Of a DNA stretch of 64,000 nucleotides, positions 1 through 11,349 are shown piece after piece; the stretch's first letter is position 1, and each line of letters opens with the position of its first letter. The DNA is from Streptomyces sp. NBC_01431 (lineage in GTDB: Bacteria; Actinomycetota; Actinomycetes; Streptomycetales; Streptomycetaceae). The notes beneath the pieces are model-generated. The model was not told where the DNA came from. It did not search any database and saw nothing but the letters and a program-made list of their open reading frames with translations. Location of the stretch: assembly GCF_036231355.1 (NCBI RefSeq), contig NZ_CP109496.1, positions 6,634,001 to 6,698,000 of the forward strand. The letters are read 5' to 3'. Both the position numbers and the translations under genes were made by a program.

Positions 1-302
1 GCACCGTGATGGGCACCGCCCAAGCCAGCGCCGTCGCCATGCTATGCGCGTCCCGGCGCGGCATCCCCGTCGCCCTGCACACCCCCAGCGAGGTCAAGGC
101 CGCCGTCACCGGAAGCGGCCGCGCCGACAAGGCGCAGGTCGGTGCCATGGTGACCCGGCTGCTCCGGCTGGACGCGCCGCCCAGACCGGCCGACGCGGCC
201 GACGCCCTCGCTCTCGCCATCTGCCACATCTGGCGCGCCCCGGCCCTGAACAGGCTCCAACAGGCCCACGCCCAGCACTCCGTACGGAAGGTCACCCGAT
301 GA
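1..302 (+). CDS. ruvC: Holliday junction resolvase RuvC, C-terminal part
   Basis: This is the 3' end of ruvC; the start lies before the window and the first full codon begins at base 3. RuvC is the dimeric endonuclease that cuts Holliday junctions moved by RuvAB. The visible segment has the RuvC signature [12 protein letters not shown] and the late acidic motif [12 protein letters not shown], which supplies catalytic Asp residues in this family. Its stop overlaps the ruvA start (ATGA), so the two genes are translationally coupled in the usual ruvCAB order. The assignment is firm; only the upstream extent is unknown. Confidence 0.95.
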   Translation, partial: TVMGTAQASAVAMLCASRRGIPVALHTPSEVKAAVTGSGRADKAQVGAMVTRLLRLDAPPRPADAADALALAICHIWRAPALNRLQQAHAQHSVRKVTR

Positions 303-904
303 TCGCCTTCGTCAGCGGCCCGGTCGCCGCCCTCGCTCCCGACACCGCGGTGGTCGAGGTCGGCGGCATCGGCATGGCCCTCCAGTGCACGCCCAACACA
401 CTGGCCGAACTGCGCGTCGGCCAGCACGCCAAACTCGCCACGTCCCTGGTCGTACGCGAGGACTCGCTGACCCTGTACGGCTTCGCGGACGACGACGAGA
501 AGCAGGTCTTCGAACTGCTCCAGACCGCCAACGGGGTGGGCCCCCGGCTCGCCCAGGCGGTGCTCTCCGTGCACACCCCGAACGCGCTGCGCCGTGCGTT
601 CGCCACCGGTGACGAGAAGGCGCTCACCGCGGTGCCCGGCATCGGCAAGAAGGGCGCCCAGAAGCTCCTCATCGAGCTGAAGGACCGGCTCGGCGCGCCC
701 GTCGGGAACGCCCCGGCGGCAGCGGCGCCGGTCACCGCGGCCTGGCGGGACCAGCTGCACGCGGCTCTCATCGGGCTCGGCTACGCGACCCGGGAGGCCG
801 ACGAGGCGGTCGCCGCCGTCGAGCCGCAGGCCGAGGCCTCGGACAAGCCGAACGTCGGCGCCCTCCTGAAGGCCGCCCTGCAGAGCCTCAACCGCGCCCG
901 CTGA
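299..904 (+). CDS. ruvA: Holliday junction DNA helicase subunit RuvA
   Basis: RuvA (201 aa) is the tetrameric junction-binding subunit that loads the RuvB motor during branch migration. The N-terminal OB-fold begins [12 protein letters not shown]. Two helix-hairpin-helix motifs follow ([14 protein letters not shown] and [14 protein letters not shown]), and the C-terminal ~45 residues are the usual mobile RuvB-binding domain after an Ala/Pro linker. The ATG at 299 overlaps the ruvC stop by four bases. The length matches the family, and ruvB follows after 55 bases. Confidence 0.97.
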   Translation: MIAFVSGPVAALAPDTAVVEVGGIGMALQCTPNTLAELRVGQHAKLATSLVVREDSLTLYGFADDDEKQVFELLQTANGVGPRLAQAVLSVHTPNALRRAFATGDEKALTAVPGIGKKGAQKLLIELKDRLGAPVGNAPAAAAPVTAAWRDQLHAALIGLGYATREADEAVAAVEPQAEASDKPNVGALLKAALQSLNRAR

Positions 905-959
905 GCCCGTCCGCGCCCCACCGGCCCACCCATCGCGACCACGATCCGAGGCACACCGC

Positions 960-2057
960 ATGAACTGGGAAGACAGCTCCGACACGGCGGATCTGTCCGC
1001 GACGGCCGGTCCCGGCGACCGCCTGGTCGGCGCCGACGCCGACGGCGAGGACACCGCCGTCGAGGCCGCGCTGCGCCCGAAGGACCTGGACGAGTTCGTC
1101 GGCCAGGAGAAGGTCCGCGAGCAGCTCGACCTGGTGCTGCGCGCCGCCCGCGCCCGCGGCGCCACCGCCGACCACGTCCTGCTCTCCGGCGCGCCCGGCC
1201 TCGGCAAGACCACCCTCTCGATGATCATCGCGGCCGAGATGGGCGCCCCGATCCGCATCACCAGTGGCCCCGCCATCCAGCACGCGGGAGACCTCGCCGC
1301 GATCCTCTCCTCCCTCCAGGAGGGCGAGGTCCTCTTCCTCGACGAGATCCACCGGATGTCGCGCCCCGCGGAGGAGATGCTCTACATGGCGATGGAGGAC
1401 TTCCGGGTCGACGTCATCGTCGGCAAGGGCCCCGGAGCCACCGCCATCCCGCTCGAACTGCCGCCCTTCACGCTGGTCGGCGCCACCACCCGGGCCGGTC
1501 TGCTGCCGCCCCCGCTGCGCGACCGCTTCGGCTTCACCGGCCACATGGAGTTCTACGAGCCCTCCGAGCTGGAGCGGGTCATCCACCGCTCGGCCCGGCT
1601 GCTCGACGTGGAGATCGACTCCGCCGGCGCCGCAGAGATCGCGGGTCGCTCCCGCGGCACCCCGCGCATCGCCAACCGCCTCCTGCGCCGCGTCCGCGAC
1701 TACGCCCAGGTCAAGGCCGACGGCGTCATCACCCCCGCGATCGCCTCAGCCGCACTGGGGGTCTACGAGGTCGACGCCCGGGGCCTGGACCGCCTGGACC
1801 GGGCCGTGCTCCAGGCGCTCCTGAAGCTGTTCGGTGGGGGGCCGGTCGGCCTGTCGACCCTGGCGGTCGCGGTGGGGGAGGAGCGCGAAACGGTGGAGGA
1901 GGTGGCCGAGCCCTTCCTGGTGCGCGAGGGCCTGCTCGCCCGCACCCCGCGCGGCCGGGTGGCCACCCCCGCCGCCTGGGCCCACCTCGGTCTCGTACCG
2001 CCGCAGCACGGCGGGGGCGCGCCAGGAAGCGGACAACAGGGTCTCTTCGGGGCGTGA
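960..2057 (+). CDS. ruvB: Holliday junction DNA helicase RuvB
   Basis: RuvB (365 aa) is the hexameric AAA+ motor that drives branch migration. Walker A is GAPGLGKTT (G77 to K83) and Walker B is LFLDEIH (D128-E129). The sensor/arginine-finger segment [18 protein letters not shown] and a C-terminal winged-helix domain follow. The N terminus carries a ~35-residue acidic extension before the conserved [15 protein letters not shown], which is common in actinobacteria. It is the last gene of the ruvCAB group; the next gene starts after a gap holding a candidate promoter. Confidence 0.97.
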   Translation: MNWEDSSDTADLSATAGPGDRLVGADADGEDTAVEAALRPKDLDEFVGQEKVREQLDLVLRAARARGATADHVLLSGAPGLGKTTLSMIIAAEMGAPIRITSGPAIQHAGDLAAILSSLQEGEVLFLDEIHRMSRPAEEMLYMAMEDFRVDVIVGKGPGATAIPLELPPFTLVGATTRAGLLPPPLRDRFGFTGHMEFYEPSELERVIHRSARLLDVEIDSAGAAEIAGRSRGTPRIANRLLRRVRDYAQVKADGVITPAIASAALGVYEVDARGLDRLDRAVLQALLKLFGGGPVGLSTLAVAVGEERETVEEVAEPFLVREGLLARTPRGRVATPAAWAHLGLVPPQHGGGAPGSGQQGLFGA

Positions 2058-2104
2058 CGGCGCGGAGGGTCGCAGCCCGAGGAACCCCGGTGGGATGCTG
2101 GGCG

Positions 2105-2134
2105 TTGTTCCATCTGTGCGGACTCGCTTAGACT
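2105..2134 (+). promoter_or_regulatory. Candidate housekeeping promoter for yajC-secDF-apt
   Basis: In the 164-base gap after ruvB there is TTGTTC (2105-2110), an 18-base spacer and TAGACT (2129-2134), which fits the TANNNT -10 of Streptomyces HrdB promoters. The -35 matches TTGACA only in TTG. A start about seven bases downstream would fall near an ATG at 2141, in frame with yajC, so an N-terminally longer leaderless YajC is a theoretical alternative. Confidence 0.4.
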
Positions 2135-2221
2135 CCGCCGATGCCGCCCTTCCAGGCCGGCGTACCCACCCCCGAAGATCAGGCCGCGATCCACCGCGGT
2201 CGTGCGAAGGAAGTTCCCCCC

Positions 2222-2680
2222 GTGAGTCTCGTGACCCTCCTCCCCTTCATCGTGCTCATCGGGGCCATGTTCCTGATGACCCGGTCCGCCAAGAAGAAGC
2301 AGCAGGCGGCCGCCGCCATGCGCAACGAGATGCAGCCCGGCACCGGTGTCCGCACCATCGGGGGCATGTACGCCACCGTCAAGGAAGTCGGCGACGAGAC
2401 CGTGCTTCTCGAGGTGGCTCCCGGCGTCCACGCCGTCTTCGCCAAGAACGCCATCGGCGCCGTGCTTGACGACGCCGAGTACAACCGCATCGTGCACGGC
2501 GACACCGAAGAGGAGCTCCCGGCGGTGCCGGACGACGCCTCTTCGCTGACCGAGGCCGCCGAGGCCGAGGACACCAAGGACGCCAAGATCGACCTGGGCA
2601 AGAAGGACGAGGCGGCGGACGTCGCCGCGCCCAAGGACGACAAGGACGGCAAGGCCGACGGCGGGGCCGACGCGAAGTAG
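2222..2680 (+). CDS. yajC: Preprotein translocase subunit YajC
   Basis: YajC (152 aa) is the small accessory subunit of the SecDF-YajC complex that assists SecYEG secretion. The GTG at 2222 is preferred over an in-frame ATG at 2141: GGAAG lies just upstream and the protein then starts with the typical membrane segment SLVTLLPFIVLIGAMFLM followed by basic residues. The conserved GTGVRTIGGMYATV core follows. The C-terminal ~60 residues are an acidic, Lys/Asp-rich tail that is probably disordered. secD follows 145 bases later, consistent with one operon. Confidence 0.92.
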   Translation: MSLVTLLPFIVLIGAMFLMTRSAKKKQQAAAAMRNEMQPGTGVRTIGGMYATVKEVGDETVLLEVAPGVHAVFAKNAIGAVLDDAEYNRIVHGDTEEELPAVPDDASSLTEAAEAEDTKDAKIDLGKKDEAADVAAPKDDKDGKADGGADAK

Positions 2681-2825
2681 TCACGCACCCAGGCCGCGCC
2701 GCGCCCGACCGGTGCGCGCGGTCCTCACAGCGGGCCGACTTCCACGGGGGAACGTCCCCACAACACTTCGTGGCCGCCCACGCGCACACCCGGCGCGGGG
2801 CGGTTGGACAGGGAGAAACGACAAG

Positions 2826-4571
2826 GTGGCAGCACCGAACAAGGGCCGAAGGCCGGCGGCGGGGGGCCAGAGCAAGCCGGGGCGTGCCCTGGCCTTCATC
2901 CTCATCGCCATGGTCGCGCTCACCGGTGGGATGTTCCTTTCCCACAACACCACCCCGAGGCTGGGCATCGACCTCGCGGGCGGTACGAGCATCACGCTCA
3001 AGGCGAAGGCCGAGCCCGGCCAGGAGTCGGCGATCAACAAGGCCAACATGGACACCGCCGTGTCCATCATGGAGCGGCGCGTCAACGGCCTTGGTGTGAC
3101 CGAGTCCGAGGTTCAGACCCAGGGCAGCGACAACATCATCGTCAACATCCCCAAGGGTACGAACTCCGAGCAGGCCCGCGCGCAGGTCGGCCAGACCGCC
3201 AAGCTGTACTTCCGGCCGGTCCTGACCGCCCAGCAGAGCGCGGCACCCGCGCCGAGCGCCTCCCCGAGCTCCTCGACAGGCGGCAAGGCCACCCCTTCGG
3301 GCAGCCCGAGCGCTTCCAGCTCCGCCAAGAGCAAGCCCTCAACGAAGCCGAGCACGAACAGCAGCCCCCAGGGCCGTGCGGTCTCCGACGCGCTGAAGGC
3401 CTCGCCGACCCCGAGCGGCAAGCCCAGCAGCCCCACGCCCAACCCGTCCGGGTCCGCCTCCTCCGGTGACGCGGCCGCGGCGGCCAAGCTGCAGGCGCAG
3501 TTCGCGGCGCTCGACTGCTCCACCAAGGAAGCCCGCTCCAAGGCCGGAGAGGGCGCCAAGCCCACCGACCCGACGGTGTCGTGCAGCCAGGACGGCAGCG
3601 AGAAGTACATCCTCGGCCCGGCCGAGGTCGACGGCACCGACGTCGCCAAGGCGCAGGCCGTGATCAACCAGAACGGTCAGTGGATCGTTCAGATGGACTT
3701 CACCGGCGGCGGCTCGAAGAAGTTCGCGTCGATCACCGGCAAGCTCTCGCAGCAGCAGTACCCGAACAACCGCTTCGCGATCGCCCTGGACAACCAGGTC
3801 GTCTCGGCCCCCACCGTGAGCTCCACGCTCAGCGGCTCCGCCGAGATCTCCGGCAGCTTCACCCAGCAGTCCGCGCAGGACCTGGCCAACGTGCTCTCCT
3901 ACGGTGCGCTGCCCCTCTCCTTCCAGGAGCAGAGCGTCACCACCGTGACCGCGGCCCTCGGCGCCGACCAGCTGCACGCCGGTCTGATCGCCGGCGCCAT
4001 CGGTCTGGCGCTGGTCATCATCTACCTGGTGGCCTACTACCGCGGCCTCGCGATGATCGCCATCCTCAGCCTCGTCGTCTCGGCGATCCTGACCTACACG
4101 ATCATGACGCTGCTCGGCCCCGGCATCGGCTTCGCGCTGAACCTGCCCGCGGTCTGCGGTGCGATCGTCGCGATCGGCATCACCGCGGACTCGTTCATCG
4201 TGTACTTCGAGCGCATCCGCGACGAGATCCGCGAGGGCCGCACGCTGCGCCCCGCCGTCGAGCGGGCCTGGCCGCGCGCCCGGCGCACCATCCTGGTCTC
4301 CGACTTCGTGTCGTTCCTCGCCGCGGCGGTGCTGTTCATCGTCACCGTCGGCAAGGTCCAGGGCTTCGCGTTCACGCTCGGTCTGACCACCCTGCTCGAC
4401 GTGGTCGTGGTGTTCCTCTTCACCAAGCCGGTGATGACGCTCCTCGCCCGCACGAAGTTCTTCGCGAGCGGCCACCCGTGGTCCGGTCTGGACCCGAAGC
4501 GGCTCGGCGCCAAGCCCCCGCTGCGCCGTGCCCGCCGCACCTCCGCCCCCGTAGACCCGAAGGAGGCGTGA
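2826..4571 (+). CDS. secD: Protein translocase subunit SecD
   Basis: SecD (581 aa) is a polytopic RND-family membrane protein that uses the proton gradient to pull proteins through the Sec channel. It has an N-terminal membrane segment, an extracytoplasmic region with the P1 signature LGIDLAGGTSITL, and five C-terminal membrane helices with the D/E-containing cluster ITADSFIVYFERIRDE. The GTG start at 2826 has GGGAG 11 bases upstream and gives a clean N terminus (VAAPNKGRRPAAGG). Residues ~136-219 are a Ser/Pro/Lys low-complexity insert inside the extracytoplasmic domain. secF begins one base after the stop. Confidence 0.96.
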   Translation: MAAPNKGRRPAAGGQSKPGRALAFILIAMVALTGGMFLSHNTTPRLGIDLAGGTSITLKAKAEPGQESAINKANMDTAVSIMERRVNGLGVTESEVQTQGSDNIIVNIPKGTNSEQARAQVGQTAKLYFRPVLTAQQSAAPAPSASPSSSTGGKATPSGSPSASSSAKSKPSTKPSTNSSPQGRAVSDALKASPTPSGKPSSPTPNPSGSASSGDAAAAAKLQAQFAALDCSTKEARSKAGEGAKPTDPTVSCSQDGSEKYILGPAEVDGTDVAKAQAVINQNGQWIVQMDFTGGGSKKFASITGKLSQQQYPNNRFAIALDNQVVSAPTVSSTLSGSAEISGSFTQQSAQDLANVLSYGALPLSFQEQSVTTVTAALGADQLHAGLIAGAIGLALVIIYLVAYYRGLAMIAILSLVVSAILTYTIMTLLGPGIGFALNLPAVCGAIVAIGITADSFIVYFERIRDEIREGRTLRPAVERAWPRARRTILVSDFVSFLAAAVLFIVTVGKVQGFAFTLGLTTLLDVVVVFLFTKPVMTLLARTKFFASGHPWSGLDPKRLGAKPPLRRARRTSAPVDPKEA

Positions 4572-4572
4572 G

Positions 4573-5679
4573 ATGTCGAAGCTCGGCACTCTCGGCGCCA
4601 GGCTGTACCGCGGTGAGGTCGGTTACGACTTCGTCGGCAAGCGGAAGATCTGGTACGGCGTCTCGATCCTGATCACCATCACGGCCATCGTGGGCCTGGC
4701 GGTGCGGGGTCTGACGATGGGCATCGAGTTCGAGGGCGGTGCGGTCTTCACCACCCCGAAGACCGCGGTATCGGCCTCGCAGGCGGAGACGGCCGCGCAG
4801 GCCGCCTCCGGCCACGACGCGATCGCCCAGAAGCTCGGCAACGGCGGGCTCCGCATCACCATCGGCGGGGTCGACACCGCCAAGTCCGACCAGATCAAGA
4901 CGGAGCTCGCCAAGGACCTCAAGGTCCAGGCGAACGACATCAACGCCGATCTGGTGGGCCCCAGCTGGGGTGAGACGATCGCCAACAAGGCCTGGACCGG
5001 CCTGGTCGTCTTCATGATCCTGGTGGTGATCTATCTGGCCATCGCCTTCGAGTGGCGCATGGCACTCGCGGCCCTGGTCGCCCTGATCCACGACCTCACG
5101 ATCACGGTCGGCGTCTACGCGCTGGTCGGCTTCGAGGTCACCCCGGGTACCGTGATCGGTCTGCTAACCATCCTCGGTTACTCCCTCTACGACACCGTCG
5201 TCGTCTTCGACGGACTCAAGGAGGGCCAGAAGGGGATCACCAAGCAGACCCGGGTCACCTACAGCGAGATGGCGAACAAGAGCCTCAACGGCACCCTGGT
5301 CCGCTCCATCAACACCACGGTCGTGGCGCTGCTTCCGGTGGCGGGCCTGCTGTTCATCGGTGGCGGCGTGCTCGGCGCCGGCATGCTGAACGACATCTCG
5401 CTGTCGCTCTTCGTCGGCCTCGCGGCCGGTGCGTACTCCTCGATCTTCATCGCCACTCCGCTGGTCGCCGACCTGAAGGAGACCATGCCGGAGATGAAGG
5501 CCCTCAAGAAGCGGGTGCTCGCCAAGCGCGCGGCGGCCGCCGCCAAGGGCGAGACCGAGCAGGACCCGCAGGACGAGGCGCCGTACGACGACGAGGCCGA
5601 CGACGACGCGGCGCCCGCCGGCGCGGTCGTCGGCCAGCGCCGCCAGCCCAACCGCAACAACCGGGGGAAGCGTCGATGA
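4573..5679 (+). CDS. secF: Protein translocase subunit SecF
   Basis: SecF (368 aa) is the partner of SecD. It carries the family signature MGIEFEGGAVF after the first membrane helix, a shorter extracytoplasmic domain, and the five-helix RND core with TILGYSLYDTVVVFDGLKE. The Asp in that helix is the type of residue implicated in proton coupling. AGGAGG in the end of secD serves as its ribosome site. The C-terminal ~50 residues are charged and probably cytoplasmic. Its stop overlaps the apt start (ATGA), so apt is co-translated with the secretion genes. Confidence 0.97.
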   Translation: MSKLGTLGARLYRGEVGYDFVGKRKIWYGVSILITITAIVGLAVRGLTMGIEFEGGAVFTTPKTAVSASQAETAAQAASGHDAIAQKLGNGGLRITIGGVDTAKSDQIKTELAKDLKVQANDINADLVGPSWGETIANKAWTGLVVFMILVVIYLAIAFEWRMALAALVALIHDLTITVGVYALVGFEVTPGTVIGLLTILGYSLYDTVVVFDGLKEGQKGITKQTRVTYSEMANKSLNGTLVRSINTTVVALLPVAGLLFIGGGVLGAGMLNDISLSLFVGLAAGAYSSIFIATPLVADLKETMPEMKALKKRVLAKRAAAAAKGETEQDPQDEAPYDDEADDDAAPAGAVVGQRRQPNRNNRGKRR

Positions 5680-6227
5680 CCAGCGTCTCCACCGAGACCG
5701 CCGGGCTGCTGCTCAGCCGCATCCGTGACGTGCCCGACTATCCGCTGCCGGGCGTGATGTTCAAGGACATCACCCCGCTGCTCGCGGACCCGGAGGCGTT
5801 CACGGCCCTCACCGACGCGCTCGCGGCGCTGTGCATGGAGCACGGCGCGACGAAGATCGTCGGCCTGGAGGCGCGCGGCTTCATCCTTGCGGCCCCGGTC
5901 GCGGTCCGCGCGGGGATCGGCTTCATCCCCGTACGCAAGGCGGGCAAGCTCCCCGGAGCGACGCTCAAGCAGGCGTACGAGCTGGAGTACGGCACCGCTG
6001 AGATCGAGGTGCACGCCGAGGACCTCAGCGCGGGCGACCGCGTCATGGTCATCGACGACGTGCTGGCCACCGGCGGCACCGCCGAGGCCTCGCTGGAGCT
6101 GATCCGGCGGGCCGGTGCCGAGGTGGCCGGGGTCGCGGTCCTGATGGAGCTCGGCTTCCTCAGCGGCCGCGAGCGGCTGGAGCCCGCCCTGCGCGGCGCC
6201 CCGCTGCACGCGCTGATCACGGTCTGA
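5676..6227 (+). CDS. apt: Adenine phosphoribosyltransferase
   Basis: Apt (183 aa) converts adenine and PRPP to AMP in purine salvage. It shows the type I PRTase PRPP loop VMVIDDVLATGGTAEA and the adenine-hood segment GLEARGFILAAPVA. The start overlaps the secF stop by four bases. It lies directly before relA, an arrangement known from other streptomycetes, and links purine salvage to (p)ppGpp control. A strong terminator follows at 6246-6282, so relA is likely expressed separately. Confidence 0.97.
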   Translation: MTSVSTETAGLLLSRIRDVPDYPLPGVMFKDITPLLADPEAFTALTDALAALCMEHGATKIVGLEARGFILAAPVAVRAGIGFIPVRKAGKLPGATLKQAYELEYGTAEIEVHAEDLSAGDRVMVIDDVLATGGTAEASLELIRRAGAEVAGVAVLMELGFLSGRERLEPALRGAPLHALITV

Positions 6228-6245
6228 GCCGCACGGCGAACGGCG

Positions 6246-6282
6246 CGGAGGCGGGCCCGGAGGAATCCGGTGCCCGCCTCCG
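6246..6282 (+). terminator. Terminator of the yajC-secDF-apt operon
   Basis: An 11-bp perfect outer stem (CGGAGGCGGGC paired with its complement at 6272-6282) is extended by a 5-bp inner stem (CCGGA/TCCGG), with a single-base bulge and a GGAA loop. It begins 18 bases after the apt stop and is followed by GTGTTTCTCC. Confidence 0.8.
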
Positions 6283-6381
6283 GTGTTTCTCCAGGCAGAG
6301 CCGTCACACCCGGCCGAGGGCGAGCGGAGGCTCCTGGCTCGATACCATGTACTTCCGGGCCTGACCGGGGGACCCGGACCC

Positions 6382-6405
6382 TCCCCCAGACTTCGTCCGG
6401 GGGGA
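6382..6405 (+). repeat. C/G-rich hairpin in the relA leader
   Basis: The sequence pairs CCCCC (6383-6387) with GGGGG (6399-6403) around an inner GAC/GTC stem. It sits a few bases before the relA ribosome site at about 6410-6416. From memory, similar CCTCCCCCAG...CGGGGGG elements recur in Streptomyces intergenic regions; this was not checked. Confidence 0.45.
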
Positions 6406-6421
6406 CCCCAGAGGAGCGCTT

Positions 6422-8893
<2,472 letters not shown>

Positions 8894-8929
8894 CCGCCGA
8901 CCGCGCCGAGCGGCCCGCAACCGGAACGC

Positions 8930-8962
8930 CAAGGGGCCCCCTGTCCAACAGGGGGCCCCTTG
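8930..8962. terminator. Bidirectional terminator between relA and the DUF349 gene
   Basis: A perfect 14-bp stem (CAAGGGGCCCCCTG with its exact complement) around a 5-base loop TCCAA lies in the 87 bases between two converging genes. It is symmetric, so it can serve both directions. Confidence 0.88.
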
Positions 8963-8980
8963 CCGGTACTTGACGGAGCG

Positions 8981-10210
8981 TCAGCCGCCGAACTCCTCAA
9001 GCCCCTTCAGCGCCTGGTCGAGCAGCGCCTGGCGGCCTTCCAGCTCGCGGCCCAGCTTGTCGGCCTTCGCGTCGTTACCGGACGCGCGGGCCGCGTCGAT
9101 CTGCCGCTGCAACTTGTCGACCGCGTCCTGGAGCTGGCCCGTCAGGCCCGCGGCGCGCGCCCGCGCCTCCGGGTTGGTGCGCCGCCACTCGGCCTCCTCG
9201 GCCTCCTGGATCGCCCGCTCCACGGTGTGCATCCGGCCCTCGACCTTGGGACGCGCGTCCCGCGGTACGTGGCCGATGGCCTCCCAGCGCTCGTTGATCG
9301 AGCGGAACGCGGCGCGGGCCGCCTTCAGATCGGTCACCGGGAGGATCTTCTCGGCCTCCTCGGCCAGCTCCTCCTTCAGCTTCAGGTTCTCGGTCTGCTC
9401 GGCGTCCCGCTCCGCGAAGACCGAACTGCGCGCCGCGAAGAAGACGTCCTGGGCGCCGCGGAAGCGGTTCCACAGCTCGTCCTCGGCCTCGCGCTGGGCG
9501 CGGCCCGCCGCCTTCCAGTCCGCCATCAGGTCGCGGTAGCGCGCCGCCGTCGTGGCCCAGTCCGTGGACCCGGACAGCGACTCGGCCTCGGCGACCAGCT
9601 TCTCCTTGACCTTGCGGGCGTCCTCACGCTGCGCGTCGAGCGACGCGAAGTGCGCCTTGCGACGCTTGGAGAACGCCGAGCGGGCGTGCGAGAAGCGGTG
9701 CCACAGCTCGTCGTCGGACTTCCGGTCGAGCCGCGGCAGGCCCTTCCAGGTGTCCACCAGGGCGCGCAGCCGCTCGCCCGCCGAGCGCCACTGCTCGCTC
9801 TGGGCAAGCTCCTCGGCCTCGGCGACCAGCGCCTCCTTGGCGTGCTTCGCCTCGTCGGTCTGCTTGGCCTTCTGGACCTTGCGCTCCTCGCGGCGCGACT
9901 CGACCGTCCGCACCAGCTTGTCGAGGCGCACCCGCAGCGCGTCGAGGTCGCCGACCGCGTGATGCTCGTCGACCTGCGTGCGCAGGTGGTCGATGGCGGT
10001 CTGGGCGTCCTTCGCCGACAGGTCGGTGGTCTTCACCCGCCGTTCGAGGAGGCCGATCTCAACAACCAGGCCCTCGTACTTGCGCTCGAAGTAGGCCAGA
10101 GCCTCCTCGGGAGAGCCCGCCTGCCACGATCCGACGACCACTTCGCCATCGGCTGTACGCACATACACGGTGCCCGTCTCGTCGACGCGGCCCCACGGGT
10201 CGCTGCTCAC
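8981..10210 (-). CDS. DUF349 repeat protein
   Basis: This 409-aa, highly charged and mostly helical protein has several DUF349 units, each with W..a.....R..e..LW.RFR-type signatures (for example DELWHRFSHARSAF and DELWNRFRGAQDVF). The N terminus SSDPWGRVDETGTVYVRT forms a small distinct domain. The GTG at 10210 is chosen because GGAGGAGG precedes it and the conserved N terminus starts there; an upstream in-frame ATG would add 29 unlikely residues. The molecular role is not known. It lies next to relA in this genus. Confidence 0.9.
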   Translation of the reverse strand: MSSDPWGRVDETGTVYVRTADGEVVVGSWQAGSPEEALAYFERKYEGLVVEIGLLERRVKTTDLSAKDAQTAIDHLRTQVDEHHAVGDLDALRVRLDKLVRTVESRREERKVQKAKQTDEAKHAKEALVAEAEELAQSEQWRSAGERLRALVDTWKGLPRLDRKSDDELWHRFSHARSAFSKRRKAHFASLDAQREDARKVKEKLVAEAESLSGSTDWATTAARYRDLMADWKAAGRAQREAEDELWNRFRGAQDVFFAARSSVFAERDAEQTENLKLKEELAEEAEKILPVTDLKAARAAFRSINERWEAIGHVPRDARPKVEGRMHTVERAIQEAEEAEWRRTNPEARARAAGLTGQLQDAVDKLQRQIDAARASGNDAKADKLGRELEGRQALLDQALKGLEEFGG

Positions 10211-10296
10211 AGCGCCTCCTCCACATGATGCCTGCGCGGGGGGTTCGTCCCCCGGGGCATCGTCCACAGTTCCCGGCGGGCCTCGCCCGCCCTCCA

Positions 10297-10320
10297 CAGC
10301 GCGGGTACGAGCCCGCGCTG
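10297..10320 (-). other. Hairpin at the start of the DUF349 gene leader
   Basis: A perfect 9-bp inverted repeat (CAGCGCGGG / CCCGCGCTG) with a 6-base loop lies just downstream of the candidate promoter at 10330-10359. It would form at the 5' end of the transcript, or could act as a terminator for the cyclophilin gene. Confidence 0.5.
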
Positions 10321-10329
10321 CACAACGCC

Positions 10330-10359
10330 AATCTAGGCGACCGGCCGCCCGGCTGTCCG
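10330..10359 (-). promoter_or_regulatory. Candidate promoter of the DUF349 gene
   Basis: Read on the minus strand: CGGACA (10359-10354), an 18-base spacer, then TAGATT (10335-10330). The elements match HrdB-type consensus at GACA and TANNNT. The predicted start is about 110 bases upstream of the GTG at 10210. Confidence 0.5.
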
Positions 10360-10414
10360 CACTCAGCGCGGCCGAATTCGGCGGTTCACGCTCGGTGCCG
10401 GGCGCCCGGCCCGG

Positions 10415-11197
10415 TCACCCCTTGGTGACCGACGCCGTCTGGATGGTGACGGCCTTCTTGGGGGCTCCGTCACCCGCGCCGCCCTCGACACCCTCCTTGG
10501 CGACGTCCTGGACGGCCTTCAGGCCGTCCGCGTCGATCGTGCCGAACGGCGTGTAGGTGGGCGGCAGTTTGCTGTCCTTGTAGACCAGGAAGAACTGGCT
10601 GCCACCGGTGTGCGGTTGGCCGGTATTCGCCATCGCGACGGTGCCCGCCGGGTAGGTCACCGTGCCGTCCGCGCCCGCCTTGCCGAGCCCCGTCAGGTTC
10701 TCGTCGGGAATCGTGTAGCCGGGGCCGCCGGAACCGGTGCCCTGCGGGTCGCCGCACTGGAGCACGTAGATGCCCTGCGTGGTCAGCCGGTGGCACTTGG
10801 TGTTGTTGAAGAACCCCTTGTCGGCGAGGTACTTGAACGAGTTCGCGGTGTGCGGCGTCTTGGCCGCGTCCATCGCGAACTTGATCTCGCCGACGTTCGT
10901 CTTCAGCGCCATGTCGTACGTGCCCTTGGCGTCGATCGCCATCTTGGGCTCCGCCGCGCCGCTGGGCTGCGCCGACGGGCTGTCCGAAGGGGCCGAGGCA
11001 TCCGGCTTCTTGTTGCTGTCGCCGGAGAAGGCGCCCGTCGCGAAGGCGGCACCGCCCGCCGCCACGACCACCGCGAGCGCGGCCGCGATGACGGTGTTGC
11101 GACGCCTTGCCTTGCGCCGTGCTTCCTCCCGGCGCTGCTGCTGCCGCTCGAACTTCTCGCGGGCGAGCTGGCGCCGACGCTGTTCGCTGCTGACCAC
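10415..11197 (-). CDS. Membrane-anchored cyclophilin-type peptidyl-prolyl isomerase
   Basis: This 260-aa protein has a strongly basic cytoplasmic N terminus (residues 1-33), one membrane segment (~34-56), a Ser/Pro/Asp linker, and a cyclophilin domain from ~85. Family motifs are GEIKFAMDAAKTPHTANSF, FFNNTKCHRL and GTVAMANTGQPHTGGSQFF, with the conserved GSQFF core. It probably isomerises prolyl bonds of secreted proteins on the outer face of the membrane. No lipobox is visible, so it is a signal anchor rather than a lipoprotein. It diverges from the MBL hydrolase gene. Confidence 0.92.
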   Translation of the reverse strand: MVSSEQRRRQLAREKFERQQQRREEARRKARRRNTVIAAALAVVVAAGGAAFATGAFSGDSNKKPDASAPSDSPSAQPSGAAEPKMAIDAKGTYDMALKTNVGEIKFAMDAAKTPHTANSFKYLADKGFFNNTKCHRLTTQGIYVLQCGDPQGTGSGGPGYTIPDENLTGLGKAGADGTVTYPAGTVAMANTGQPHTGGSQFFLVYKDSKLPPTYTPFGTIDADGLKAVQDVAKEGVEGGAGDGAPKKAVTIQTASVTKG

Positions 11198-11349
11198 CGG
11201 TCGTCTCCTTGTACGGTCTCGTGAGCTGTGGGTACGGGCGTGCGAGCTGACTTTGCCCCGTACCGTATATGGGTTCGCTGTGACCCGAGCAGCGCCGGTA
11301 GGCTCTGAGCAGCCGTAATCACCCGCCGCGCAAGAAATCGAGGACGATC

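Noticed and set aside
3339-4589. A 416-codon minus-strand frame opposite secD.
   Set aside because: Its composition is that of a shadow frame (Asp/Arg/Gly-rich) and secD is certain.
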